From positions 1 through 41,776 of the forward strand of contig WSUB01000260.1 of assembly GCA_019633425.1 (NCBI GenBank): a stretch of DNA of 41,776 nucleotides, given 5' to 3'. Within the stretch, counting starts at the first letter, position 1; the number at the start of each line of letters is the position of its first letter. Source of the DNA: Tulasnella sp. 424 (lineage: Eukaryota > Basidiomycota > Agaricomycetes > Cantharellales > Tulasnellaceae). A program made the position numbers and the translations under genes. This document shows, piece by piece, positions 1 through 10,949 of the stretch. The notes below the pieces were generated by a model, which had not been told where the DNA came from, searched no databases, and was given only the letters and a program-made list of their open reading frames with translations.

Positions 1-327
1 GACTGAAAATGCCTGTGAAAGTGTAAGTGGTATTCCACATTCTCAGATTAGTCTCAGGGATATATTGGGGCATGCTGAAAATTGTTCAGAGTTTTCCACA
101 GCATTTTCTTCAGCTTGAAAAGATGTGGACCATCTCCACTGAAAATGCTAATGATTATTGAGACATGAAAAGGGTCTATGTTTTTCAGTGCCATAGTGAA
201 AACCTTCACATTTTTCACTCAGAGGAAAATGGTCAGAGATTTTCATCATATTTTTCTAAAAATGAAAAATTATCAGGAAAAGTGATTCCCCTCCCAGCGT
301 TTTCTTCAAAATTTTCAGCCATAGAAA
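1..327. repeat. AT-rich stretch saturated with TGAAAAT/ATTTTCA words
   Basis: No convincing gene is seen here. Short words of the form TGAAAAT, CTGAAAAT, GTGAAAA and their complements (ATTTTCA, TTTTCAG, TTTTCAC) recur in both orientations at irregular spacing across the whole interval and stop abruptly near 330, where codon-like sequence begins. The short open frame over 165-350 consists of these words and is probably not a gene. It could be the edge of a repeat that continues to the left of the window, or the upstream region of the next gene. Confidence 0.5.
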
Positions 328-2254
328 ATGTTGATTTGCTCCCTGTGTAAATTCGATTGGGAGGTTCGAGTTCGCCTGGGCAAGATTGCATATGACTATC
401 ATCAGCTAGATGAGCCAGAAGACCGCGAATACCTTCACGCAGCGCTCGTAGAAATAGAGAAGCGCTTTCCCAATCTTAGCCCCAGTCACATTTTCCGTCG
501 GATTGACAAACAAGGCCACAAGGCGGTGGAGAAATGGTGGATGGTGCGTGTTTTTGACAGTAGATGGGGAGGACCGCTTCTCACCACTCTTTCAACGTTA
601 AGGACATCGCAAAGTGGGTGCAGACAGCAGCAGGGAAGATGAGGGTGACATTAGAGGAGCTTGAGGGTCATGTCGAGATCCTCGTGGGCAAGAAGAAGAA
701 CGTGAAATACGACCCGACCAGGCTTCTTGGCCTCAAATGTGCCGACGTTAACTACGTGCTTTGGGGGAAAACTCCAAGCGGTGAGGACAAGTGCCATGAC
801 CTGATTGAGAAGGAGGTGGATATATGGAAGAAGAAGGATACAGCAGCTATTGCAAAGGACGGGAGAATCATCGGTCAGTATCGATTGGGCGTTGAGGGAC
901 GGATTCAAAGAGAGCAATTTGGTCTTCTGCCAGCCTCGGTGAGGCAGCACTACACTACTCTCGCCAAGGGGGGAGTTGCTCTCACTCCTGAGCAGCAGTA
1001 AGCAGATTCACTGGGACTGTCAGGCGATATTTCTCATTTCATTTCACGATTTTACAGGAAAGCCGCTGCGGAAGCCCTCATCCCCAACCTCGTGAACACT
1101 TGTTCCCGCTCATCCGCAGTGGCTAATATGCACATACTTCTCTTCGCTTCCACAGTCACAACCGGCAACCGGATACCAGTGGTTATGTAAGCGGGTCCCC
1201 CTTGTTCGAACCACAAACTTATATCTTTCACCTCTCAGGAAAGAGTTTGGCGCCGACCCCGTTAACGGGCCTTTCCTCGACGGTCAAGACTTAGGAACAA
1301 GGGTGAAAGCAGAGTACAGAAGTTATGCTGGTCGTCTCTGGAAAGGTGGGTGCACTCGGACTCAGACAGGATGGCTGAGGCTGACTCCTCTTCGTGTATA
1401 GGTGATCCGTCGCAAATCGATCTTTTGGACAAGAGTGTGGAAGAAGACCCCCCTCCACCAGCCAAGGTCAGACGAATAAAGGCAAGACCATGGGCGCGTC
1501 CGCAAAGTCCACCAAGTCCAATAAATCGACGCAGCAGAATGATTCAACAAAGTCAAAGGGGAAACGCAATGCTGTGCCTGCCGTCCCAGAGAATCCCCAG
1601 CATCCAACAAAGCCCTCGTACACGGAATGGAAGCCCTTGGCCGCTGTACGGACCGAGAAGCAACAAATAGATTACATGGGAAGCTTCTTTGGTTCCACCT
1701 ACTGTACGTACTCCCTATCCGCCTTCTAAAGCTCAGAGCTGACGTCGTTTCCAGGTAACAATTTCTTCGGCCAGATGAAATGGAACCCTATCTCAGCCAA
1801 TAACGACCTCTACATCGACCCCGTTCATCGACCAGAAGATCAACATGGAGAACCCCTGCCGCTATCAAACCCTCAAGCCATGCCTGGTCCTCTCCTCCAG
1901 TCATGGTGGAACTTCTTGCAAGATTGTGCTAATGGAGAGATAGCAGAGGACCGACACTTTATGTGGAAGTCGGAGGAAACCCGCCTCAACCTCCCGGACA
2001 TCGCCGCTCCAGAAGACCCAGGCATTCACACAGCTGGAGAGTTGGCGAAGAGCACAGTCTCATGCAAGAGGGCTCGGGGCGAGCCAAATCGTCCGCGAAA
2101 ATCCCAGAAGCAGAAGTCCAAAGTGAAGCCGATGTCCACCGTGGACGATGAAGAGGACGAGATGCTGGAGGACCTGGAGGACCTGCGGGAGGATGCCGAG
2201 AAGTGGGGAGCCGATCCTAACGACGAGCTGGAGCCTTCAAGAGCCCTTCGCTGA
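328..2254 (+). CDS. Uncharacterised multi-exon protein, N-terminal part of a larger locus
   Basis: I do not recognise the family. Coding sequence starts at ATG 328 (a stop lies just upstream) and a second frame opens at 564; the junction between them is unresolved (short intron or frameshift). Clear introns follow: 998-1057 (gtaagc...tttacag), 1187-1238, 1346-1401 and 1704-1754, all 51-60 nt with CTGAC/CTAAC-like branch sites, plus one unresolved frame change near 1468-1490. Visible blocks: an aromatic/charged segment with EKWWMVRVF, a segment ending in LTPEQQ, a Ser/Lys-rich linker, a globular part with NNFFGQMKWNPIS and LLQSWWNFLQDCANGEI, then basic and acidic tracts (EEDEMLEDLEDL). No signal peptide or membrane segment; it looks nuclear or cytosolic. 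The frame meets TGA at 2252 but stays open in the same frame beyond it, so this may be one gene with the next entry. Confidence 0.6.
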
Positions 2255-2266
2255 CGACCATCTCAG

Positions 2267-5118
2267 CTGAAGGCCACAAATTTAGCTTCGAACAAGAGTG
2301 CCGGGCACGAATCAGGCAATTTGTCTGGGAGTGAAGGTTCCAAATTTCAGCCCGACCAAACTTCTGGCCCGTCACAAAGTCGCAGGAGTAAGGCAGGCAT
2401 AGAGCCTGACGTGTCCATTGTCCGGGGCCAAACCAAGAATTCGGCTACCTCAGCAAGAGTCAAAGGCCTCCGCGTTCTTTCCGAGGAGCCCACAGATCCC
2501 AAACCCAAGCTTGAAGAGAACCCCCCTCAAAAATCCATAGGCTCCCCAGCATTGGCATCCCCATGAATCTCAGCCCCTGCGATGGAGCCCTCAAGTTCAA
2601 CCTTGCCTTCACAGAATCTACCTCCCTCATCGCAGGCCTTGACATCCGGTGCACCGGGTGTTTCCTTAGAATTGCAGACCCGCCAATTGGAGCCGACTAA
2701 CTCAGAACCGCAAGCCCGCCAGTTGGAGCCGGCAACCTTAGAACTGCAAACCCGCCAATTGGAACCAGCAACCTCAGATCTGCAGACCCGCCAATCAAAA
2801 CCGACAACCGTACCACCAGTCACCCCGAGCAAATCCCTCTCACCAGCTAAACGGCCACCACCACCGTTGCATAGACCGATAGAGGAGCAGCCGTACTCTG
2901 AGGTTCGCCTTGGGCATCCACTATTCCTTTCAGTGGAAGCCCGGGGTTCGGGAAGCCCAGCTTGGCTCCAGGTATGTGCTGGGTACCAATCAACTCCACC
3001 AGTTCCACCAGAGACTAACCACGAATTTCTTAGCTGCGAGCCGCTCTGCAGCTCTGGGGTAGTAGGGTATCCTCCCTCAGTGTCGCTGAGTCACAAATCC
3101 TTTTGAGCCTGTCAGCACGAAAGCCCGACATCGCCCATCCTTCGGTCCTCGTATCTTCCATATCCATTGCCCAAACCTTCCTTTCATTGCAAAAGCCGGA
3201 CCCTCATCTTGTGCGTCTCCCGGGAAATATAAGGGGGCCAAGTGGAGGCTAACAGGTGCTCTTTCAGCCACACTGCCCCATCATTAAGCTCTCACCGACT
3301 TGTGGGCTCGACAGCATTGCACCCCTCCACCATGTTCGCTTCGTTATAGGCTTGATCCTCAATGTTGAAGCGCCGCTACCCACCGCAAAATTCATCGAAT
3401 CCAATCTCCCCCTTGAACCTGATGCAATTAAGGCCTTTTTCCGCGTTCTTGAGAAGTCCCTCAAGAACTTCATTGACTCTCTTACCAAAGACGAGGAAGC
3501 CGTTCGCTATGCCGAAGTTGAATACCTCACGATGATCCGGCTCACCCTCTTCGTCAGGTCCACTGCTTTCATGGTCAACAATGGCCTCCAAGACAATGCC
3601 TCTCGACGAGTGACTTCAGCTATGGATCACCTCGTCACGGTGCTCGGTGCTGTGTCAGTTGTTCGCTACGTAGAGGCCTACATGGGTGGGGCTGCTGAAA
3701 GGTGGTACGCTGAGGAGGGATTGAAACGAACGCCTGCCAGCCAAGTCTGGTTCTATGTCTGGCAACTATTCAAAACTGCGGCCCCAAGTCTGGCATCTGC
3801 GCTGGTGCAAGGGCGTTCGGATGTAAGAGTTAGTTCAGCTAAATCTGCGGGGTGTTTTACTAATTATTATCTTGATCAGATCTTCAACTATCGAGGTCTG
3901 GAGTCGATCATTCCATCCAGCCTCAAGGGCGTCTTTGACCAGATCTTGACCCAGCCAGTCTGGTGGTCTGCTCTGGGAAACGGTGTTCCTGAAGCTTTCG
4001 TCATCGGGATGAAGCAATTCATACCCTCAACCACGACCTTTGATTGCCTCCAAGCAGTCGAGTGGTGGCGGTTGTCTTTCATTGACCGTGTCGTCGTTCT
4101 CATGACCATCTTTGGCGCAGCGGTCCAGCTATCTGCGGAGCCTATGGATTCCCCTCACTTGCAAGTACCAGAGCAAAGACCCAGTAAATCCCTGTTCGAA
4201 AGGTTGGAGGTATGTTGCAGCTCCATGATGCGTACGATTGGTGGTGAGTGATCAGTCGGATGGGACGTCGGTTGTCCTGGCACTAAAGGGGGTTTTTACA
4301 GAGGAAGCAGGTCCAGAGGACGGTCTGAAGTTCACAAAAGATGTCTCAGAGAGAGAAGAGCAGAGGGAAAGGCAGATGCGGGGGTGGATTCTTGTTTGGG
4401 AGGCTGAAAGAGGCCCAAGCTTTCCGTTTGTCCCCACTGTCCCCAATCCCTCAACCCATCCGACAGCCAGCGCAAGTCCTGCCGAACTCAAATCACCTCA
4501 AAGTACCGACGCTCCTAAACCTCCTGAAGGACTTCTATCTCAAGGCTCTTCAATTGTCCCCACCACTCCGTCAGCACATTACGATGAGGACGATGACGGT
4601 CCGGGAGGGGCCCAGCTTCCCAAACTCCCTACAATCTCCGAAGACGCCGAGATGGCAGATGTCGACGCTGTCTTATCAGGAGGCTTATCCGATGGAGATT
4701 CCAACGGGGTAGAGGGCGACAAAGGGGATCTCAATGAAAATGTCCTGCAGGAAAAACCTGCTTCGAGGAAACGGAAGGTTGCCGGGGATTCCCTGCAAAT
4801 TGAAGAGAATCCTGCAGCTGCGGATGGGAGGCACAAGAGACCTTGTCGCCTCATCTGCAAAGCCCTTATTTCAGCAGCACCCCAGCCGTCCGCCGTCGCA
4901 AGGAAGAAGAACCCACCAATTGGGCCGGCCCTTCATCGAGCAAGAAACCTCGAGGCATAAAAGGCAAAATCAATGCAGCTGCTAAGGCAGACAAACCAAG
5001 CGCAAGCCCTCGTAAGTTGACCACAAAGCAGAAGAGAGCCGAGGCCGCCAGGAAGGCAGCAGCTACAAAGGCTGCGAACAAGGCGAAGAAGGGTATGAAG
5101 AGAGGAGGGGAGAGTTAG
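2267..5118 (+). CDS. Uncharacterised multi-exon protein, C-terminal part of the same locus
   Basis: Family not recognised. The reading frame of the preceding entry continues here through a Pro/Ser/Glu-rich linker, is broken by a second in-frame TGA at 2564, and resumes at ATG 2582. Introns read: 2972-3033 (gtatgt...cttag), 3211-3267, 3823-3879 and 4244-4301; three are 57-58 nt, and two of these are multiples of three, one of which (3823-3879) is read through by an unspliced frame. Order of the product: a four-copy 12-residue repeat (QTRQLEP core), a helical domain over exons 3034-4243 rich in Trp/Leu (for example YVWQLFKTAAPSLASAL), an acidic low-complexity segment, and a Lys/Ala-rich tail (KQKRAEAARKAAATKAANK) that could be a nuclear localisation or nucleic-acid-binding tail. 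One more frame change near 4780-4870 is unresolved. Ends at TAG 5116-5118. Confidence 0.6.
2675..2818 (+). repeat. Four 36-bp in-frame coding repeats
   Basis: Four consecutive 36-nt units encode 12-residue repeats beginning QTRQLEP, QARQLEP, QTRQLEP and QTRQSKP. They diverge at the third codon position and in the second half of the unit. They sit in the disordered linker of the preceding gene. Confidence 0.8.
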
Positions 5119-5430
5119 GGCTGGTCTTGGTCCCTGTCTGTTTTTCTCCTTGGGTCGGTCTGCATCTTGTTATTTTAGCTACTTCCTGCACCGTGTAACT
5201 GTCCTTCTCTTGGTCTGATCATTTGTCAGTTTTGCTGCTTGCTCGTCCTTATTTATGGCTTTGAATGAGGGGATGATGCATAGGACGCCCGAAATTGAGC
5301 AGAGGGTTATATGCATAGGAGGCAGTTTTTGTCGGCATTCCCTTATGTCAAGAGGAGGGTTAAAAATGTCCATCCCATCCGGATGGTTTTACCGGGGGCC
5401 CCAGTGAGGCCGTTTTCTATGCAGACGGGT
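5119..5430. other. Gene-free spacer after the multi-exon locus
   Basis: T-rich sequence directly after the stop at 5118, consistent with a 3' untranslated region and terminator, but no clear polyadenylation signal stands out. No coding frame or RNA gene is seen. Confidence 0.4.
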
Positions 5431-5640
5431 TTGGCGGGATTTGGGTTCCGCCATTATGATGCCCGGATAAATTCGCCGGAAGTCTGAGTTTGTCACTGGG
5501 AGAGACTGAAGGTCGCAGACCTCAGCTGGATTGCTTTGGCGGGATTTAGGCGCCGCCATTATGACGCCCGGATAGTTTCGCCGGAAGTCTGAGTTTGTCA
5601 CCGGGAGAGACCGAAGGTCGCAAATCTGGGCTGGATTTTT
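5431..5640. repeat. Two tandem 105-bp repeats
   Basis: Two adjacent copies (5431-5535 and 5536-5640) each begin TTGGCGGGATTT, pass through CGCCATTATGA and GCCCGGATA, and contain TTCGCCGGAAGTCTGAGTTT. They are roughly 85-90% alike by eye. They lie immediately before the longer ~87-bp array. Confidence 0.8.
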
Positions 5641-5659
5641 TTAAGTGGAACGACTTAGA

Positions 5660-6520
5660 CCTTATGGTTAGGTCACCCGGTCATTCTCACTCGGGACTCT
5701 GAGGCCGATGAAACGTCTCTGACTTGGGGCTCCCTGCCAGTCTTGTTTTGACCGGAGGCCCTTCTCAACCGGTGAATCCTGGTAAGATCATCACAGTGAT
5801 ATGGTCTTGATCTCAACAATCTAGACTTTTGCCATGTCCGATGGGTGGCAAGCAAGACTATGCGGTCATTTTTACCGGTAGGCCTTGAGGGTGGATTGCG
5901 GTCAACCGACCACAATCGGATGGTTTGGGCGGCATCTGTTCAACTAGGCAGTCAGGTCTGCCGGGAATGCGCTGAAGTGAGTCGTAGTCAACTCGTGACA
6001 TTCAGATGATTTGGGCGGCGTATGGCTAAACTACGCGGACGTTTCTACCAGAGGGCCTTCAAGCTGAATCGCGGCCAACCCATCACAGCCGGATGATTTG
6101 GACAGCGTGTGCTTGGACTACGCGGTCACTTTGACCGGAGGCCACCTCAGGTGAGTCGCAGTCAAACCGTTTGATTAGGATGATTTTGACGGCGTCTGGT
6201 TGACTCCATGGCCACTTTTACCGCAAGGTCGCTAGTGTGGATATCAGGGAATTCGTTCCAGTCGGATGATTTGAACGGGCTGTAAGAAACGATGCGAACT
6301 ACACGACTGTTTCTTCCGGAGGGCCTTTCAGGTGCATCGCGGTCCACACCTTACAGCCGGATGATTTGGACGGCGATTACTTGGACTACGCAGCCATTTT
6401 GACTGGAGGCCCTCTCAGGTAGGTTGCGGTCAAACCCTTAGATTAGGATGGTTTTGACGGCATCGGGTAGACTACGTGGCCGCTTTTACTTAGAAGACCG
6501 CTCATGTAACAGTCTAATTA
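5660..6520. repeat. Minisatellite of ~87-bp units
   Basis: Units start near 5920, 6005, 6091, 6178, 6264, 6358 and 6446 with GGATGATTTGGACGGCG or close variants. Each continues with an ACTACG-GGTCACTTTTACC-like middle, a GGAGGCCCTCTCAGGTG-like segment and a TCGCGGTCAAACC-like end. Spacing is 85-94 bp. Alternate units share end variants (CACAGCC versus TTAGATTA), hinting at a two-unit higher-order period. Degraded units extend left to about 5660. No coding frame crosses it; it precedes the retrotransposon remnant. Confidence 0.8.
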
Positions 6521-7034
6521 CTTAGAGTATACAGGAACGCGTCGGGGTGAAACACTCTAGCTAGCATTGAGTGGTGAACCAAAATGGGTGGTCGTTGAAA
6601 TTGCTCGAGGAGCTTGCCCAACGTCCCAGAACTGCCAAGCTGCTAGCTGCGCTGAAGAACTAATAATGGCGGCCCCGCATAAAAGATCCAGGAACAAGGG
6701 TTCAATGCGATACGAATATCCCAGCTACTGGAACATGCCGTGAAATCAGTCCGCCAACTGGGCACGATGGGGAACCCTGACGTCGCTCCACGTCTGTTGA
6801 TGCGCCCTCAAGAAATTGATTCAATAGAATGAAATGCCGATGAATCCCTAAAGGACATCATCCAATAGGTTCGAGCAACGCATATTCTCCCCAGCTATCA
6901 ATCGCGTTACCTACTGGAATTTTCCTAGAACACGGTCACCCGATGAACCCGACTGGAACCAATGTTCCGGTCACAAATTCTCGGGGTTTAACCTGAAACC
7001 CGGTCAACCCTACCGGTCACCTCTCGGTTCTGCT
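6521..7034. other. Degenerate sequence, probably eroded retroelement interior
   Basis: No open frame of note and no reverse-transcriptase motif in any frame I read. It leads directly into the integrase remnant, so it is probably decayed pol or a deletion junction. Confidence 0.4.
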
Positions 7035-8800
7035 GCACGTACCTCCAAACCTTATGGACTGTTAAAGACTTTAGAAGTTGCGAAGAGACCATGGCAGTCA
7101 ATCGGAATCGACTTTGTCGGACCATTACCTTCATCTACCAATCGCCATGGTCCATTTGACATGATATGCGTGATAATAGATCATTTAACGTGTCTCGTGC
7201 ACCTGGTGTCTACCAATCAGAAGTACTGAGCGAGACACGTAGCAGAGGTTGTATTTGACACAGTATACAAATTACACGGCTTACCTGAACGAATTGTAAG
7301 TGACAGAGACTCATTATTTACGAGTATATTCTGGTCGCACTTGCATAAATTAATCGGAGTAGAACTCAAAATGTCTGCGGCGTACCACCCTCAGACAGAT
7401 GGTGCGATCAAACGAGCAAATAAAACAATGGTCCAGATGCTAAGACAGTGTGTATCTCCCGATCAGAAAAATTGGGCAATTAAACTACCCGCAATAGAGT
7501 TCGCGATGAACTCAGCCAGGTCTGATACCACGGGATTCTCCCCCTTTTTTCTAAATTACGGTCGAGTACCCGATCCCATGATATGGGATCGAGATAGCGA
7601 ATACCCAGGGGTAAGAGAATTTGCAATGAGGATGAAAGAAGCGATAATGACCGCTCACGACGCGGTCATAGCCGCCCGGGTAAAACAGACCTATTATGCC
7701 AATAAGAGAAGACGCCCATCTGAATTCATGGAGGGCGACTTGGTTTATTTAAGTACCGAAAACTTGAATTTACCAAAAGAAGAGCTAGAAAGCTCGTACC
7801 TAAATATATTGGCCCATACAAAATAAAAGCAGTAAAATCGCCGGGAGCTTCGTACGAATTAGAGTTACCACGTGAACTCTAAATTAGAGGTATCCACCCG
7901 GTATTTCACGCGTCGCTCCTAAGGCCGCATGTGCCTAGCGACGATCGAAAATTCCCAGGGTGGGACCTAAAGCAGGTCCTGGCGTTTGGACGAGCTCCGA
8001 AGGAGTATTTGATAGACAAAATTACAAACCACTTCGGAAAAGGTAAGGACGCGTTATTCAGGGTGACGTGGACGAGCGGGGACTCGACCTGGATGACCTA
8101 CCAAGACGTGGAGAGGGCGGATGTGCTCCGACCCTATTGCAAAGCGATGGGTGTCGTGAACACCAAAGCGTTACCGAAGGGATCGGCAGAAGAGCCAGAT
8201 GACGTTGAGATTTACTGCGGAATGATTGGTTTCAACAACATAAAAGGAAGGGTGGCTTCGGTCTGGAGTGAACCCAAACCAAACCCGAAAGGCACTCCTT
8301 TCGTCGACCCATCCACACTCGACTCTCACATGAGATATACCGAAGAAGAACTTACCGACTTTTACAACTACGACACCAACCTCGCCCTTCGTATCATCGC
8401 GGAAGATGAAGGTAAACCCTTCACTCGACTCTTAGTGAAACCGGCCGGATTCAACGAGTGGCTCAGTCAAGATGGTACCGTCAGCGTCTCCAGCTGGGTG
8501 TCCGAAAAGAAGAGCAACTGCGAGCTCGACGTCAACGAAATCGGACGGAAAATGCTCAAGAAGGCTCTTTTCAAGAACGTGGCTAGTGGGAGCCCCAGCA
8601 GCTCTAGCCGCCTTCGCAACGGCTTTCGTCGCACTCTGGCCAACAAGGCGACACCGTACCCCCGCCACTTCATCCGTCCCGGTACCCCCTATCATCAGGA
8701 AAACGCGTTTTACTTCTGTAGATTTTGCGTAGCTACGATGTGCTACGCACATCTACAGGGTTTACATCATGTACCACACTCTAGGGGTACAGCGCTGTAG
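7035..8800 (+). pseudogene. Ty3/gypsy chromovirus integrase-chromodomain remnant
   Basis: The translated frame from 7035 shows the integrase core of a Ty3/gypsy element: SIGIDFVGPLP (first Asp), IVSDRDSLFTS (second Asp), and SAAYHPQTDG. The usual catalytic Glu of the following TERAN-like motif is Lys here (AIKRANK). A TGA at 7227-7229 breaks the core; near 7780 the frame shifts, and a TAA at about 7879 lies in the continuing frame. The conserved IHPVFHASLLRPH linker precedes a chromodomain-like segment at about 7985-8150 (YLIDKITNHF ... TWMTYQDVERADVLRPY). A further ~200-residue tail runs to the stop at 8800. Gag, protease, RT and RNase H are absent, so the element cannot move by itself. Confidence 0.9.
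8716..8758. repeat. Stem-loop with GTAGA/TCTAC arms
   Basis: CTGTAGATTTTGCGTAG (8716-8732) pairs with CTACGCACATCTACAG (8743-8758) across a 10-nt loop, with one bulge or mismatch. It lies near the end of the gypsy-derived frame. Confidence 0.7.
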
Positions 8801-9589
8801 GCCCTGGCTCTGCGCTTCTCTCTGTATCGCTACAAACTACACTTACAGGTACGTATTTTACGGCATGTAGGGCTGTGAAAAACAACCCCATCCGCCTTCT
8901 CGCAAGACATAAATACTGAAGCGAAGCTTTGATGCTCGCGCGTTTTTTTTTCTCCAAGTCCAACTTGAACCGGCCCCTTCACCCCCCTCAGTAAAGGTGG
9001 CGCTCTATCACCGTCGCACATCTCGAACCCAAGGTATGTATATCATTTCCTTCCACACTCTTTCGATCCTCACATGCTCACGAACACCTTGGCAGCCAAC
9101 CAACTTGCCGTTGGACACTGGACACGCCGAGCTCGAAGGTCCAGGGCATCGTGGTGTATCGCGTACAAAAAAAAATGAACAGGGCCCTTATCTAACCCTC
9201 TCTGTCCCCCGCCGTTCCCCTCTTTCCAGCTGTGGACATGATGTCTCATATAGCGGGTTCCTTGAAACCTATTGTATCACACCATGTACTATTAGCATTA
9301 GCATGTAATACAACGGAATTTTCTAACGAGCTTCAAATTCCATGAAACAAAATAAATAAAATGAGAGAAAGAAAATGACCGGACAACCAAAATAAGGGAC
9401 GGAAGCACCGTAGAGCGTGTACAACTCGTGTACAGTGCGTAGAGGTGTGTAGACCTCCCGCATCTACGGGCCTCTACAGGGTCTACAGGCAGCTATCGGT
9501 GTCGGGACTAGGTTTTTTTGGGGAGCTCAAAACTTCACGCAGCTGGAGTCTAGGTGTTTGTGGAAAGGTGGGGAATCAATGCTCAAAGG
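8801..9589. other. Gene-poor spacer with GTAGA/TCTAC palindromic words
   Basis: No gene is supported. A GTATGT...CTCAC...GGCAG segment around 9033-9096 looks like a 60-odd-nt intron and may be left over from a decayed exon pair. Around 9420-9495 the words GTGTAGA, GCATCTACGGG, CCTCTACAGG and GTCTACAGG recur and can fold with each other. A short A-run lies at about 9167-9175. Confidence 0.4.
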
Positions 9590-10000
9590 AGAACTGTGAA
9601 GCTAGGGTGGTGAAGGTATGAGATTGATTGCTGCGTTGAGGTTCATCCCCCTTCAACACTAGTAGCTTATATACATGGGGACCACGGCATAAGACGTCCG
9701 GGACGTTGACGTGGCCCTTACTAGATTAAGGCATATGTGTAAGATGATGAGTAAGAGGATGAGAGACACGGGCATGCCCGGGTGAGACAGAAGGCCTGGT
9801 TTCGTCAGCTGATGGTGAGGAAGCACGGCATGGTTATCCCGTATCCTGTTGGGGTAGTTTTCGGTATTCATTATGCCGTGCCCCGAAAAGGATTGCTTCC
9901 TCAGCCAATCGTTGTTGAGTGTCCCGGCTTGTCTTCCCACTGGCTCTTGATCACGTGACCTCGGGATTAATACGGAGGTCCGCGGTTATTGTTCAGCGAG
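9590..10000 (-). mobile_element. LTR-like sequence, minus orientation
   Basis: Read on the minus strand the segment has promoter-like LTR layout: CACGTGATCAAG upstream, a TATATAAGC box (complement of about 9663-9676), then a transcribed-leader-like GGATGAACCTCAACGCAGC. No long coding sequence follows on that strand. This is the look of a solo LTR, but I cannot fix its ends or a target-site duplication. The open frame at 9659-9940 over it is probably incidental. Confidence 0.45.
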
Positions 10001-10099
10001 CCGAAATATGGTTACGACAATCGGTAGACGGACATTCTGGTGATGGTACAGCCGCCTGTAGACCGATGTAGATCTATGTAGTGTCGCCCCAGTTTTCCT

Positions 10100-10370
10100 G
10101 ATGATCCGAAGGTTAACAACGTACCTTTGGTCGCCGGTGCTGGCGGAACTCTGCAGCTCTCTGCTCCCGGAAATGGACCAGTTTCGTATTCACTTCCGGC
10201 CCAAGTAACCCTCACGCTTTTGCTTTGCCAGCCGTTGCCTATCACGGTGATGCTCTCGCTGCCGAAAATGTTCGACTTCGCCATCAATTGGAGGACGCTA
10301 GAATTCGCGAAGGCTCTGCTCAACGGTCTATCATTCAATCTCCTGAAGTTTCTAACGGTGCGTCCTTAAT
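10100..10370 (+). pseudogene. Broken coding scrap (possibly retroelement-derived)
   Basis: Two overlapping frames look coding and join by a one-base shift near 10220. The first reads NNVPLVAGAGGTLQLSAPG; the second reads AENVRLRHQLEDARIREGS, a short coiled-coil-like segment. The family is not recognised; position between two LTR-like segments suggests a gag-type remnant, which is an inference. Confidence 0.35.
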
Positions 10371-10539
10371 CAGACCTAGTGGAATACAACTTAAGTCACT
10401 TAACGAATTTTACTTTTTCGTTATACTTATCTTAGAGGTAGGACTTAATATGATGGGTCTCACTGTATCCGAGACTCCTCTTATTAGTCCTTCACCCGAA
10501 CGAATCGTTTGTATTGGTGGAGATACGAATATGGTCAAT

Positions 10540-10945
10540 AGTTATTGAGTAAGTAGTGACTTGAGACTCAAGCCAGGAGGGCGAATGTAGGGACAAATCC
10601 CTAGTCTCACGGTTATCTCTGCTCTCGCCGTTCTACCCGTTCGCTAACGATTCTTTTACCTCTAGAACCTTCCTGATCCTTCTTGTTAACCGACTCCTGG
10701 CTGTCCCGAGTTCGCCTGAGGCTCGCTTACCTTATTCTCATATGTTTCCTTCACTAATGTCGCTACGATTCTCGCCTAACCGGACCATGCTACTACTCCG
10801 ACTTGTGTATAAATAGCTGTAGGGTAGTTGCATCGTCCGGGGATTCAATCAATATAATCTAGTCTTTCAGCCACTGAAACACCTCGTGTGCAATCAACCC
10901 AGAAGACTACACTTGACTACTTAATACAAACTTAACTCTATATCA
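10540..10945 (+). mobile_element. LTR-like sequence, plus orientation
   Basis: Contains a TATAAATA box at about 10808, followed by a leader-like stretch and a terminal region ending near ...CTCTATATCA. No coding frame. Array homology begins immediately to its right, so its insertion probably removed or hides the rest of the leftmost array unit. Ends are approximate and no target-site duplication was found. Confidence 0.35.
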
Positions 10946-10949
10946 CGTG

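Noticed and set aside
7931..8800. Independent chromodomain gene
   Set aside because: The reading frame continues from the integrase tail with the usual IHPVFHASLLRPH linker of Ty3/gypsy elements, so it is the 3' part of the retroelement.
9659..9940. 93-codon minus-strand frame with a hydrophobic stretch
   Set aside because: Lies within an LTR-like segment, upstream of or over its TATA-like box; no sign of a conserved protein.
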